Part shown: positions 1-11,098 of the stretch, one piece after another
Layout: every line of letters begins with the position of its first letter
Position numbering within the stretch: the first letter of the stretch is position 1
Assembly (NCBI GenBank): GCA_947561395.2
Contig: OX387187.1
Location: forward strand, 18,333,829 to 18,397,828
DNA: 64,000 nucleotides
Direction: 5' to 3'
Source: Buxus sempervirens
Lineage: Eukaryota; Streptophyta; Magnoliopsida; Buxales; Buxaceae
The notes under the pieces: model-generated
Told to the model about the DNA's origin: nothing
The model's input: only the letters and a program-made list of their open reading frames with translations
The model's database searches: none
Made by a program: the position numbers and the translations under genes

Positions 1-415
1 CACACATGTCCAAAGCAAGAGAAATCAATCTTCTGTTTTCTTAAAAATTCCTTTTTATACTTAAAATATGATTTTTAACCTATTTAGGAGTTTCTATTCT
101 TCTAAACCCATTACTAGAAGTACTAGGACGTCCAGAAATATCTATTTAGGTAATTTCTCCCTATTTAATTAAAATATTATAGCTTACCTTATCTATCTAT
201 CATACTCATGCACCTTCACCAATTAAAACTCAAATAAAAGCTCAGTTATATACTTGGTTGTTTATTCCCTTTCTTCACATCCTTAACAATCTCTAGGCTT
301 GATCTTCCTCTTCACCTCATATCCATATCAATAAAATTCTAATTAATCACTTAATCTAATATTTTCTTCCATAATTTAATTAAATTATTTAAAAGGGAAA
401 ATTCGGGGGATTACA
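1..415 (-). mobile_element. Solo LTR Q (right-hand fragment), Tekay-like LTR type
   Basis: The left window edge lies inside this LTR. Its visible end reads GGGGGATTACA at 405-415, matching the ends of the other TGTAACGCCCC...TTACA LTRs here (58064, 38108, 12974). ATAAC at 416-420 would be the right-hand 5-bp target duplication. The next bases resume a related LTR (N), so Q was inserted into N. In this family TGTAACGCC marks the LTR 3' end read on the minus strand, hence the minus orientation. No coding content is seen. Confidence 0.6.
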
Positions 416-3400
416 ATAACATCCCAAAATATAGCATTACTATGAAACAAACAATCCTGACCAATCACGACAAAATATCGCAATGCCATGCTCAAAATAC
501 AGGCAAGCTAAATCATTGTATATGAATAATCAACCATATATTTCTTATTGTTCATGTTCAATACCAAACTAGTTCATATCACAAACCAATGCAACATAAT
601 AATATAAGTAGGACTCGTGAAGTAAATAAGTCTTTGAGTAACCACTTTGCATTCACTATGCCACCTTGCAACTTATGAGCGAAGCCAGTAAACACTCACA
701 TACTAGCAGCAAATCAATCTAGAAATATAGAGCCCTGGATATCGACTTATTGCACAAGAACTCACATACCAGCATGCTAAATCTCGAAATATGGAGTTGG
801 CATGTACTACCATGCATGCAGCAAGATAAATCACATCATGGGGGTAGTTGCTTATCACCACATACAGAGATAACCTCACTAACGTGAGCCTCACCAGCAA
901 GATAAATCTGAAATGAGTCCCTATTATACATGAAGACCTCTCGATGCAAACTAACTTACAAAAAAAACACGATCATAAAGCAAAAGTACTCAATCAAAGG
1001 AAATACTCTTTCACTATCTAGGTTGACACTATGGATCCATACTCAACTATGCCCACTAGACACTTTCAATTATCACATTAATCTAATCACAAAACCATAT
1101 AGTGCCTAGTAGCATAATAAAGTATCCTATGCTTTAAAATCCAAAACATGAGTTCAATATACCAAAATCTCGTATAAAACATTCCGGTCAATTCCCCTAC
1201 TTAAAACACATCTAAAACCAACTTTTACACTGTTGGAATCAACAAATTAATTTTAAAATAAAGTTTGGAACCAAAACCCCCCTTTTAAACCAAATCAAGA
1301 CCTATTTTAGTATAACGTACCCAAAATCTTTATAAAATCATTTTTAAGCAAACAGCCAATGCAAACATCTCATAAACACCTAATTCTTATTGGTATGTGG
1401 GTTGAATTTTATTAAAAATCATTTTAAAATGAAAAATTGCTCCAAAGTTCAGAAAATCAACTTTTGTGTTGACTGCTCGACCCTCGTGCTCGAGCGTTGT
1501 GGTTGGGCAGTCTTAGAACTAAAAATCCAACAAAATACAATGGGCGCTCAACCCTGGGCACTTAAGCGATTAGTTGGGCGATCTCTAATAAACTCAATTT
1601 TTAACGAGCGCTCGACACTCAAGCTTAAGTGATGGTGTTGGGCAGTCATTCTAAAGAGTTTTGCAAGCGAGGCGCTAGACACGATCACTCGAGCGATCTG
1701 TCAAGCGCTCGACCAACTGCAGCAATTCCGAAATTTGATTTTTCTCTGTTTTCCCTTTTCCAATTCATTTGACTTAGATCCATCAACCCAAAACCAATAA
1801 ATCACATCTAATGTATCTCTTAAAAACATATTGAATCAATCCTAACACATAGAATACATGATTTACAACTAATCGAACATAAAACCACCAAACAGAAACA
1901 GAAAATTGCATAATATCAACATCCATGCATATAATTCATTCTAGATCAATATCTAATACGAAAATACATGGATTAATATCCCAATACATCCATGAATCCA
2001 AACCAAACATGTTTACACAAAAAATCATGCAAGTAGCAAGTAAACTGTAACGCCCCAAACCCTGGTCAATGCAAAACAGGCACCCAACCCGAATTTGAAG
2101 TGCTACCAGGCCCAAGGCATCTAATTACCAGACAATCAAATATAATTCATTCAACAATTAATATTAGAGTGTGGACGTTTATCATCAATAAAAACCAACA
2201 AGCGTGGATAAAAGTGTCCTCCAAATCATCACATCAAAATAAATCAAAGTCTGGTGTGCGCACCTAAATCTAGATCGCACTCGGAGCGCACGTGGGTTCG
2301 TGCGTGCCTCGGGACTTTCGGAGTAGCCACTGCCTGAGAGGTGCAGGCAGACAAGGTGTTTGCCCTATCCGGGTCTAAGTCTGGTCTGCGGCTTTTCAAA
2401 GTTCTAGCTAAGTCCTCGGTTACGTCCGGGGAAGTCTTAAGACACCCCGGCCCGCCCTGTCGGTTTGACAGGTCCCTCGGGTCTCCCTGGTTTTTGAGTC
2501 AGTTTCACCCTTCCTAGACCAGCATGCTGTTTATTGGGTCTGGCGGGGCCCTCTGAAGGTGTGGGTTCCTTTTATTTTGATTTTATATTTTTTGTTTATC
2601 TAAGTGAAATGGGTCGGACCCGGGTCCCGTTGGAAGACCCGTGGGCTGCCATGGTTGGGCCTAGGGCCCAGTAGGGTTATTGGGTAACCCTTTTTTGGTT
2701 ATTTAAATTTTATTTATTTATACTTTTATTTGGGCTTGAAGGGCTTGGATTTGGCCCATTAGCCAGAGTCAGGTGGCCTTGGGCCCGTTTATTGAAAACG
2801 GGCCTGGTATGGGCCAGTCAAAAGTGGGCCCCTCAAATGGGCTCAAGGTTCCTTGGTGGGTCTATTTAGGTCCACAGTCCGCAAATGGGCTTAAAATGGC
2901 CCAAAATGTCTAGAAGGTCGGTTCAGGTCGGGTTAAGTCCAACCGGGCCAAAAATTACATTTTTTAAGTTATATTTACACGGGCCCGTGTTTGTTATACG
3001 GGCTGCCGTTGCCCGTAAATGAAATCCGGTTCAAGCTCGCCCGTGAAGCAAATACGGGCATGCTTGAACCGTTCTGAGTTTACGGGCTCAACCAACTTTG
3101 CATATTTGGTGCCGATTCAGGTTGGGATCAGCTCCGGTGTGTTCCTTGGGGCTTCTGGTGTCCTCTGTTGTTTTTCTCAGCTCCTCCAAATGTTGCATTT
3201 CCTTCATTTGGCCTAAAAGGCCATTTTTCTTCTTCCTTTTGTTTTTCTTGAAGCAAGAAGACACCCTCTTGATTGTTTGTAGCCAAATTCAAAAATGGGA
3301 AAGGGGAGTTTACAGGGAATTAGGGAACCTCCAAGGAGTCAAATTCTGCCTTTCCAAAGAACCCAAAAAAGATTACCATATTAATTAATTAAGGTGTCCT

Positions 3401-3870
3401 TAAGGCACTTTCTTTTTTTTTTTTCTTTTCATGATGATCATCCCTTTTTGAACTTAGCATCTCACAATACTAAAAAAAAAACAAATTGATTAGTAATACT
3501 AAGAACGAAATTTAAAAAGGAAATCCGAAGAGAAATTGAAAGCAATCATATTAAACTTGTATTGATTCAAAAATTGAACATGCTTACCACAATACGATTT
3601 GCGGGTTATGGTTCCTCCAGTAAATTGGGCAGCGCTTCCGCGTCCTCCGGAAATTCTTGAGTTGGTTTTAACAGGGGTTTGATAGGTTGTTTATGTTTAC
3701 AAGGTGAAAGGGGGAGGTTGGGCAGTATCTCAGGGGTATTTTGGGTATTCTGGTGTTTGGGATTGGGGTGGCATCACTTGGAAAGAGGTTGGGCGTGGTA
3801 ACAGCAAGGAAGAGAGGGGGTGGAGGCCCTGGGAGTTGGCTTGTCCGAATGGGGGGGGGGGCTGGCCTCT

Positions 3871-3880
3871 CTATTTATAG
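3871..3880 (-). promoter_or_regulatory. TATA-like box of LTR J
   Basis: The minus strand reads CTATAAATAG, just upstream of a short G/C-rich leader. LTR K has the same string type in its own orientation at 18043-18052, consistent with the U3/R promoter of the family. No transcript evidence is available. Confidence 0.45.
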
Positions 3881-3884
3881 GCAA

Positions 3885-4130
3885 AAATGTCGTGCCCGTA
3901 TTTGAAGTACGGGCGTGCCTTGCCCGTAATTCATGCCCGTACTTCAAGTACGGGCGTGCCTTGCCCGTAATTCAAATACGGGCGAAAAACGCACATTTCC
4001 AAATCTCGCAAAATCGGCCGTACGGGCCGCGTGTCCCGCCGTACAGCGACACGCGTCCCCTTCTAGAAGCTTGCCCGTATTTGAAATTCGGGCATGCCTC
4101 GCCCGTACTTCAAATACGAGCGCGCACGTT
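3885..4130. repeat. Cluster of CCCGTA...TACGGG palindromic units in LTR J
   Basis: Units such as CCCGTACTTCAAGTACGGG recur about five times with GCCTTGCCCGTAATTC between them. Further units occur at 2980-3080 in the same LTR. Each unit is a self-complementary stem with a tiny loop. Confidence 0.75.
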
Positions 4131-4309
4131 TTTTAAATGTTCGGATTTCAAATTTTTATTCAATTTGATTTTTAAACAGATTTTATTCCGATTTTATGAT
4201 TATTATATTATAAAAACGAGATTTCTTTATTAAAATATTATTAAAAAATAAAGATATTTCTATTAAATGATTATTTTATTTATTTTTGCTTTTTTGCTGC
4301 TGTTTTGCC

Positions 4310-4640
4310 ACATGGGTAGCTTTCTTTGAAACTTCAACTGCCCATAACTTTTTCGTCTGATGTCCGATTTCAGCAAATTTGGTGTTGTTGGAATCGGCTC
4401 GGAACCCACTATCCACTGGGATCAAATTGGGTAGTTGAATCGGGGTTGAGCAAAAAGTCAACTTTTCACCCTCAAAAGTTTGACTGGCTCATAACTTCCT
4501 CATCCGGACTCCGATTCCAGCAAACTTAGTTGCGTTGGAACCGTGTCGAAATGCTCTTTTTAATGAAATGAAGTTTGAAGGTCAAATTCACTTGAATCAA
4601 AAAAGTCAATTTTTTGGCCCCCTCAGGGTTTGACTTTTTA
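4310..4640. repeat. Two copies of a ~147-bp tandem unit in LTR J
   Basis: The anchor phrases 'cccataactt...ccgatt(t/c)cagcaaa...gttggaa(t/c)c' occur at about 4340-4400 and 4490-4545, spaced close to 149 bp. The same unit recurs five times in LTR S, twice in K (reverse sense) and about once in D. Confidence 0.7.
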
Positions 4641-6066
4641 ATTGAAATTTTCATTTTCTTCATTTTTTGGGGTGCAAAAATCAGGTGCTAACATCTGGTA
4701 AATAGGTTCTATCACTCTCACTCTTATAATCATCCAATCCATAAAACAAACAAATAAGAAATCAAAGGTATCTATCATCTGTATCAACCTCAAAACAATA
4801 ACTACTCAAAATAGTAGTAATCCTATCGGAGAAAATCAGCAAACTCGCCCTGAGAACCAAACCCCAAGTCTCCCTCACGCAGATCAGTTGAAAAACAAAA
4901 CAAAACACGGATGAGATACGAATATCCCAGTAGGTCTATGCATGAATAAACAGTTTATACATAAAAATAATCATTCTTTCATGCTTGATAAAATAAATGA
5001 GAAAATAGGATACATTCTCGACAAATAAAATAGTAACCAAATAAAAACATTTCAACAGATATAATCTTTCCCATCAACATGATTCTCAACACCAAAGTGT
5101 AATAAGCAAAACCAAAATGAAACCATCATATATCATTGTAGGACTCATGAAGACAAGCAGGCCTTTAACAAGAAACCCTCCATCCACTACGCCACCATGC
5201 GACGCTATTAGAAATCCTCAAACCTGTATGAAAACTGAGACAAGAGGCCTAGACATCGACTTATTGCGCACAAAACTCACGTACCAGCAACTATATTTGA
5301 AATATGGAATTTTTCATGTACCACCCAAGTATGCAGCCCCTGAATCTGAACATGGGAATGGCCGCTAATCCGCACATACAGGGTACTCACTTGCAATTGG
5401 TATCTGAAATGAGACCCTATTGACATGAAGACTCCCCAATGCAAACTAACTTGCAAAGGAAGCGCGAACGCAAACTAGGAGTATCCGACCAAAGAAAAAC
5501 TCTTCACTCTCTAGCTTAACCCTATGGATCCATATGTAACTATGCCCCCTAGACACAAGTAATAATAACTCACTCATAAATCCATGTGTTTTAATAATAG
5601 TGCCTTGTGGCATATAGGGTTTTCCAAAGCTTATACTCTTTCCAAAGATAACTCTACAAAATAGTTCTGCTGTGAAGTTCTTCTAATAAAGTTTAGTAGT
5701 CAAGATACTTTAAAATATATTTATACGGAGTAAAAATTCTTCAATCAACTCAAATCAGATTGTGAAATAGCCCAAAAATCATTGTATATCCAACATAAGA
5801 CAACATTTTTGCAAACAAACCTAAATCACTCATCAAATTGTTTTTAAAACAAAAGATCAATGAAAACAGTTTTAAACACTTAATATTTGTTGGTTTTTTT
5901 TTTCAAGGAAAACCCACTATTTCTATTGGCACTCCAGCGGTGGGAGGAGGGTTGAGGTGGACCTTGACCTATAGATTAAATCAAAATAATCAAATACACC
6001 TAGCCAGGGGGGACATAATGAACCTTACCCCTCAGGGAAAAGCTAATTACAATATGATGCCAGACA

Positions 6067-7193
6067 CTAATTTCTAAAGCTGTAAAGACCTGTTCTATCA
6101 TGAAAAAGGGAAAGTTTGGCTTTTATAGGAAGAAGAGATTCAAGCAAATAAGTATTAAATTGCAAAGTATTACAACCTTCATTAGCAAGAGCATCAGCCA
6201 CAGTGTTAGCTTCTCTATAAATATGCTGAATTCTTCTCTCATGTTTAGCTACTTTGACAGGATTTCTTTCCACCAAAATAAACATTTCCATGCAATGGAA
6301 GTGCCTTTATTAATTGCATCAGCAATGACCTTAGAATCAGTTTCAATGATAAAATGCTGGAAGCCTTCATTATCTGCCAAACGAAGCCCATCTCTTAATG
6401 CCAACACTTCTACAATAGTATTAGTTGAAGACCCATAGTGAGCAGAAAATCCCATAATAAAATTACCTTTGCTATCTCTGAAAACACCTCCACCTCCACT
6501 TATTCTCGGATTTCCTTTTGAGGCTCCATCAATATTCAGAATGATTGAACTTGGACAAGGTCCTTTCCACTTGACAAATTTGAGATGGGGACTGCTGATA
6601 TAAGGACAATATATATGGAGAGAATCAAGCACAATTTCATTGAAAGGGGAGCATGGTACCTTAGGCTTAGTGAGATACGCGGCCTCTTGTAACCTGTGAG
6701 TAATGTTGAAAATAATTTTTCCAGCATGCATATCTTCATTTTCAAACCTGTGATTGCACCTTGCTATCCAAATTTCCCATATGACAAACTGCGGCAAGGC
6801 ATACATGAGTAAGCCCAGCTGGTCCTTTGCATTAGAACGGCCAAACCAGTAAGAAAATCTGCTGTATGTGTCATGCAATTGATGGAAGTGAAATCTGAAT
6901 TTTTGAGCAAAATGCCTCCAGATTTTTTGAGCAATTTCCCCAAAGGAAAACAAATGATCAATGTTTTCTTCTCTAGCATTCTTGCAGCAACTACACTTAG
7001 AACACAACTGAATTCCCAATCTTTTGATTCTATCATCAGTAGGCATCATACCTTTTAGCATTCTCCAAGTGAGGGTGTATATTTTAGATGGGATCTAAGA
7101 TTTCCAGAAATTATTCATGGTTGAAGTAAGAGCTTTATGTCTAATTTGCTGCCAAGCTTAATTAACAGTGAAGGTGCCTTTTGAAGAAGGAAG
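6067..7193 (-). pseudogene. LINE M ORF2 C-terminus, zinc-finger-like segment and RNase H
   Basis: The segment reads leftward from MLKGMMPTDD. A CSKCSCC...HLF cluster (zf-RVT-like) comes first, then the linker FVIWEIWIARCNHRFEN. A type I RNase H domain follows: NIDGASKGNP (first Asp, near 6530), IVEVLALRDGL (Glu), IETDSKVIADAI (Asp) and, after a frameshift near 6270, YREANTVADALANEG (last Asp). Such an added RNase H is typical of a plant L1 clade. Stops in 7065-7193 separate it from the RT part. The reading frame ends at 6067. Confidence 0.85.
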
Positions 7194-9804
7194 CTAGATT
7201 GCCCTATCACGAAGAGTACTTAGTTGGGGACAAATTGATTGAATAGATCTGCATATATCAAGTGGGAGAGAAGGAGTAATGATCTGCAAGTTCCAAGTAT
7301 TATTATCTATAATATCAGCAAATTTGAGATTTGGATTACTTATTTCCTCCTCATTCACATAATCCACAAGAGAGCCGTGGGGAGACCATTTATCAAACCA
7401 GAAATTAATCTTGCCTTCTTCAATACTCCATCCAGTGTTTGAGACTATATTGTCTTTCACTTGCAAGATTGCTCTCCAAATTTTTGAGATACCTGATTTA
7501 AAATCTGCATGCCTAAAAGAGATTGTGTGACAGTATTTAGATCTCATAAATTTTGCCCAGAGACCATAATCTGCTGTTTCTCCCCAAAAGAAGTTGCTGA
7601 AAATTGATTCTAGTCTTTTGATAACAGATTTTGGAACAGGAATAGCAGATAGGAGATGAATAGGGATACTAGAAAGAACACTTTGAATTAAAGTGACTTT
7701 ACCTCCATGGGATAACAATTTGGCTTTCCATCCACTTATCTTCTTCTGAATCTTGTCCAATAAACCTTGAAATAGGGAAGCAAAAGCTCGTCCAATAAAT
7801 AAGGGAACCCCAAGGTAATTGGTCGGAAGGTTTCCTTTAGAGAATCTAGTAACCTGTTGAATCAAGGCAACTCTTGAAGGAGAAATCTTTGGTGAAACAA
7901 AGAAACAACTTTTACTTTTGTTAACCCTTTGGCCTGATGCTTTTTCATAAGATTCAAGAAATTGAATCAAATGAGAGAGATATGATTTAGTTCCATTTGT
8001 GAATATCAGAATATCATCCGAATATAGCAGGTGAGAAACTTGAATATTGTTTCTTCCAGAATGATATCTTGCCATTTTTCCAGATGAAACTAGATGTTTG
8101 ATCCCTCTGCTAAGAACTTCCTCAGCAAGAATGAAAAGAAGAGGAGAAAGAGGGTCACCTTGTCGAAGACCTCTTGAAGAGTTAAAAAAAACCTCATGCT
8201 TTGCCTTGAATCAAGATGCTGAACCAGTAGTTAGAAATACTACGAAATATGATATTGCACCAAGTATTAGAGAAGCCAAATTTTTTGCACACTTCAATGA
8301 TAAAATTCCAATCCATACGATCGAAAGCTTTTGCCATATCAAGTTTTATAATGATATTGCCTCCCAAATTCTTCCTGTTAAGATCCTGACAAAGCTCATG
8401 AGCTAGATAAATATTATCAGAAATTACCATTCCTTTGATGAAACCACTTTGTTCAAGAGTGATTATTTTTGGGAGAATTGAAGTCATTCTAGATGCCAAA
8501 ACCTTTGAGATAATCTTGTATGAAAAATTGCATAAACTGATTGGCCTAAAATCAGCAATGGATGATGGCTGGTCAACTTTGGGGATGAGAGCAATATGAG
8601 AAGCTGTACATGAGGTGGGAAGAGTAGCACCTTCAAAAAATTCTTTAACTGCATTAAAAACATCATTTTCGACAATGTCCCAGCAGCTTTGAAAAAACCA
8701 ACCTGTGTACCCATCAAGACCAGGAGCACTATCAGGGCAGAGATCAAAAACAGCAACAGAAACTTCTTCCATAGAAGGAATTTTTATCAACATGTCATTA
8801 TCTTCATTAGTAACCAGGGAGGGAATATGAGAAAGACTTGCATTTATAGACAACTGATGGTCCTTAGATAATTGGGCAGAAAAATAATCAATAACTTCAT
8901 CTGGATTTGAAAGCACAGTAGACCCGTTTAGAACATTAGTTATTTTTTGCCGCCTATCTTTCAAAGATGCATGAAAGAATTTAGTATTCCTATCGCCTTC
9001 TTGGAGCCACTTAGTTCTTGCTTGTTGACGATAAAATATTTCTTGCTGTTTGACATGATTAGCAAGAGTAACCTTAGCTTGCTGCAAGTTTAGAGCCATT
9101 TGATTGTCCCATCCATTCGATAAAGAACATTCAAGATTTTGCACCTGAATCGATAGCTCTTCCACTTTTTTGTGAACATTGCCAAAGACATCCCAGTTCC
9201 AAGACATTAGAACACCCTTCAGAATTTTCAGTTTCCTACCAAGAATACTAAGAGTGGAGCCATGGATTGGTTTAATCTAGCAAGTGGAAACGACTTCTTT
9301 GAAATCATGATGGGATAACCACATTTTTTGGAATTTAAACAGAGACGAATTAGAAGGCATACCTGAACTTGGATAAAGAAGGATTGGGCAATGGTCTGAA
9401 CAAATCATCGGTAAATGAAGAATTTGTATTGAGGAGAGATTAACCATTCCTTGGGAATTGGTAAGGAATTTGTCCAATCTTGCCCATATACATCTTTGAC
9501 CTTGCTGCTCATTACTCCAAGTAAAATTGTTCCCAGAATAACCAAGATCATGAAGGCCTGCCTAATGAATGAAATCTTGAAACTCCACCATTGATCTTTG
9601 ATCAGTAGTTCTGCCCCCTTTTTTTTTCCATGGCTGTAGCAATTGCATTAAAATCCCCACCAATGAACCAAGGCATAGTTGTGGCATTAGAGACATCAAG
9701 GAGATGAGTCGATAGAGTTCTTCTTTCCCTTCTATCGCATCTTGCATAGACAAATGTGATTAAGAATGGCAAAAAATTATGGGATTGAGAAGAACTGATC
9801 ATAG
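7194..9804 (-). pseudogene. LINE M ORF2, endonuclease remnant and reverse transcriptase
   Basis: In an intact L1 this ORF encodes the apurinic-type endonuclease and RT for target-primed insertion. Reading leftward, the endonuclease part shows FIGGDFNA (near 9650) and SDHCPIL (near 9390). The RT part shows WLQEGDRNTKFFH, FRPISLCNFSYKIISK, KLDMAKAFDRMDW (motif A with its aspartate) and LLYSDDILIF near 8013-8035 (YSDD in place of the usual YADD). After FFWGETADYG it jumps straight to LWAKFM, where LINE B has about 47 more residues, so an internal segment is deleted. Frame changes separate the endonuclease, RT and distal parts. There is a stop plus a frameshift near 8170-8200 and a TAG at 7194. 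It is non-functional. Confidence 0.85.
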
Positions 9805-11098
9805 TATTTGTTGGTTCAAATACTTACTATCATTAAAAAACATTTTATATTGAAATTTCTCTTAAAATTTAGAAACAAAACAGAATCTGTGTTGGTCGCT
9901 CGACCCAGGCACTTAGGCGATCTGGTTGGGCGTCCACATGTTAAATTAATCAAAAAATAACAACGGGTGCTTAGGCGATCAAATAGGTGACCTAAGTAAA
10001 TTATCAAGTTTTGAACTGTCGCTTGACCCTAGTCGCTTAGGCGATCGGTTGGGCAGCTATTTAACTAAAATTTACAGGCGAGTCGCTAGACAGGACCCCT
10101 CAGGCGATCTTGTCAAGCGCTAGACATACAACGGCTAAGTCCAAATCCGAAACTGGTTTTATATGCAATATACTTCTTTCTATACATCAAAATCAACACT
10201 ATTCATATCCCAAAACACATATACAACCCTTCTAAACATGCTAGACGATTAAAACATCTATAAAACTCATTAACATTTAAACAGGTGTGCTACCTACCTC
10301 TGTTCATTCAAAGTATCCTTCTTCCTCCTCTTTCTTCTTGGTGTAGGTTCTGATTTCTTCCTTTTCAACAACCCAACTCCTTCTGGAATGAAGATCTGCT
10401 CAAGATCAGCAAGACTCCACGGTTTTCTCCTTCTCCTCTCTAAGTTTCTCCTCTTTTCTCTAGCCGTCAAAGACTACGTATAGAATAGGTATACAATTAG
10501 TCGTATAAAACCCTATTTTAATCCTTGTTATCCCATGCATCTCCCCTCTACCAACTTCCATACCACTAACCAATCAGATTTAAAAATAACTCTTAAGTTA
10601 ATTCTTACCTCATTATTTCATGATCCAACGGTTGGATGTGCATCGTACTCCTGATCCCCTTCATCAATGTGATCACCCATATATTCCATTACCAACTTTC
10701 AGTAAAATCCACATTAAAATACTGAATTATATTTAATTAAAATTTCTAAAAATTTTTGGGGTCTTACATAAACGGAGTGCTACTTACCTCTCAATTGATC
10801 AAACTTCAATCAAAACTCCAAGTTTCTTCTCTACAGCAACTAGTTTACTTTCATAAATTTATCCAAGTTGTCTACGTCGAGGGTTGTCCTCTTCTCCTTC
10901 AACTGTCCAAAACACTAGGAAAACCAAAAATTAGAAATTTTCTCCAAGGCTTCCATATGTCCAAGTCTATTTGGGTGGTTTCCCAAAACACTCAAACTCT
11001 ACAAGGAAACACACACACGCCCATAATCTCCTTAAATAAATTCTAATTCAATTATTTATGCTACTATACATCTCATGTGCATTATCTACCATACACCC

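Larger units (their letters stand above)
2255..4693 (-). mobile_element. Solo LTR J, Tat/Ogre-like LTR type
   Basis: The sequence TGTGCGCACC...GTGCTAACA is flanked by the perfect TSD TCTGG (2250-2254 and 4694-4698), inside LTR L. Read on the minus strand it begins TGTTAGCACC and ends with a 'GCAGTGGCTACTCC' block near the 3' terminus. That layout is shared with K, S, D and the 5' LTR of element G, so it is minus-oriented. It contains CCCGTA palindromes (about 2980-3080, 3885-4130) and two copies of a ~147-bp unit (about 4310-4640). A minus-strand TATA-like box lies at 3871-3880. Confidence 0.85.
5896..9804 (-). mobile_element. LINE M, 5'-truncated L1-type retrotransposon
   Basis: The element has a poly-T run at its left end (a poly-A tail on the minus strand). 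It is flanked by a perfect 12-bp duplication TATTTGTTGGTT (5884-5895 and 9805-9816), the signature of target-primed reverse transcription. On the minus strand it holds ORF2 from within the endonuclease to the C-terminal RNase H, then a 3' UTR with a GGCACTCCA...GGTGGGAGGAGGG block shared with LINE B. All of ORF1 and the first ~80 codons of the endonuclease are missing. It is inserted in LTR L. Confidence 0.9.
2046..10768 (-). mobile_element. Solo LTR L, Tekay-like, split by solo LTR J and LINE M
   Basis: The element starts TGTAACGCCCC and ends GGGTCTTACA. It is flanked by the perfect 5-bp duplication TAAAC (2041-2045 and 10769-10773). Removing J and LINE M leaves about 2358 bp, almost exactly the length of related copy I (2361 bp), which supports a complete solo LTR. 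It has no primer site, polypurine tract or coding region. A CpG-rich cluster of 'cgcttaggcgatc'-like units lies at about 9890-10130, at the same relative place as in the sister LTRs. Confidence 0.85.

Noticed and set aside
1390-1632. 80-codon plus-strand frame
   Set aside because: Lies in the CpG cluster of LTR N. No domain, and not shared as a frame by sister LTRs.
3820-4233. Open frame of 137 codons, plus strand
   Set aside because: It runs through the CCCGTA palindrome array of LTR J, and the peptide simply repeats. No domain is present.
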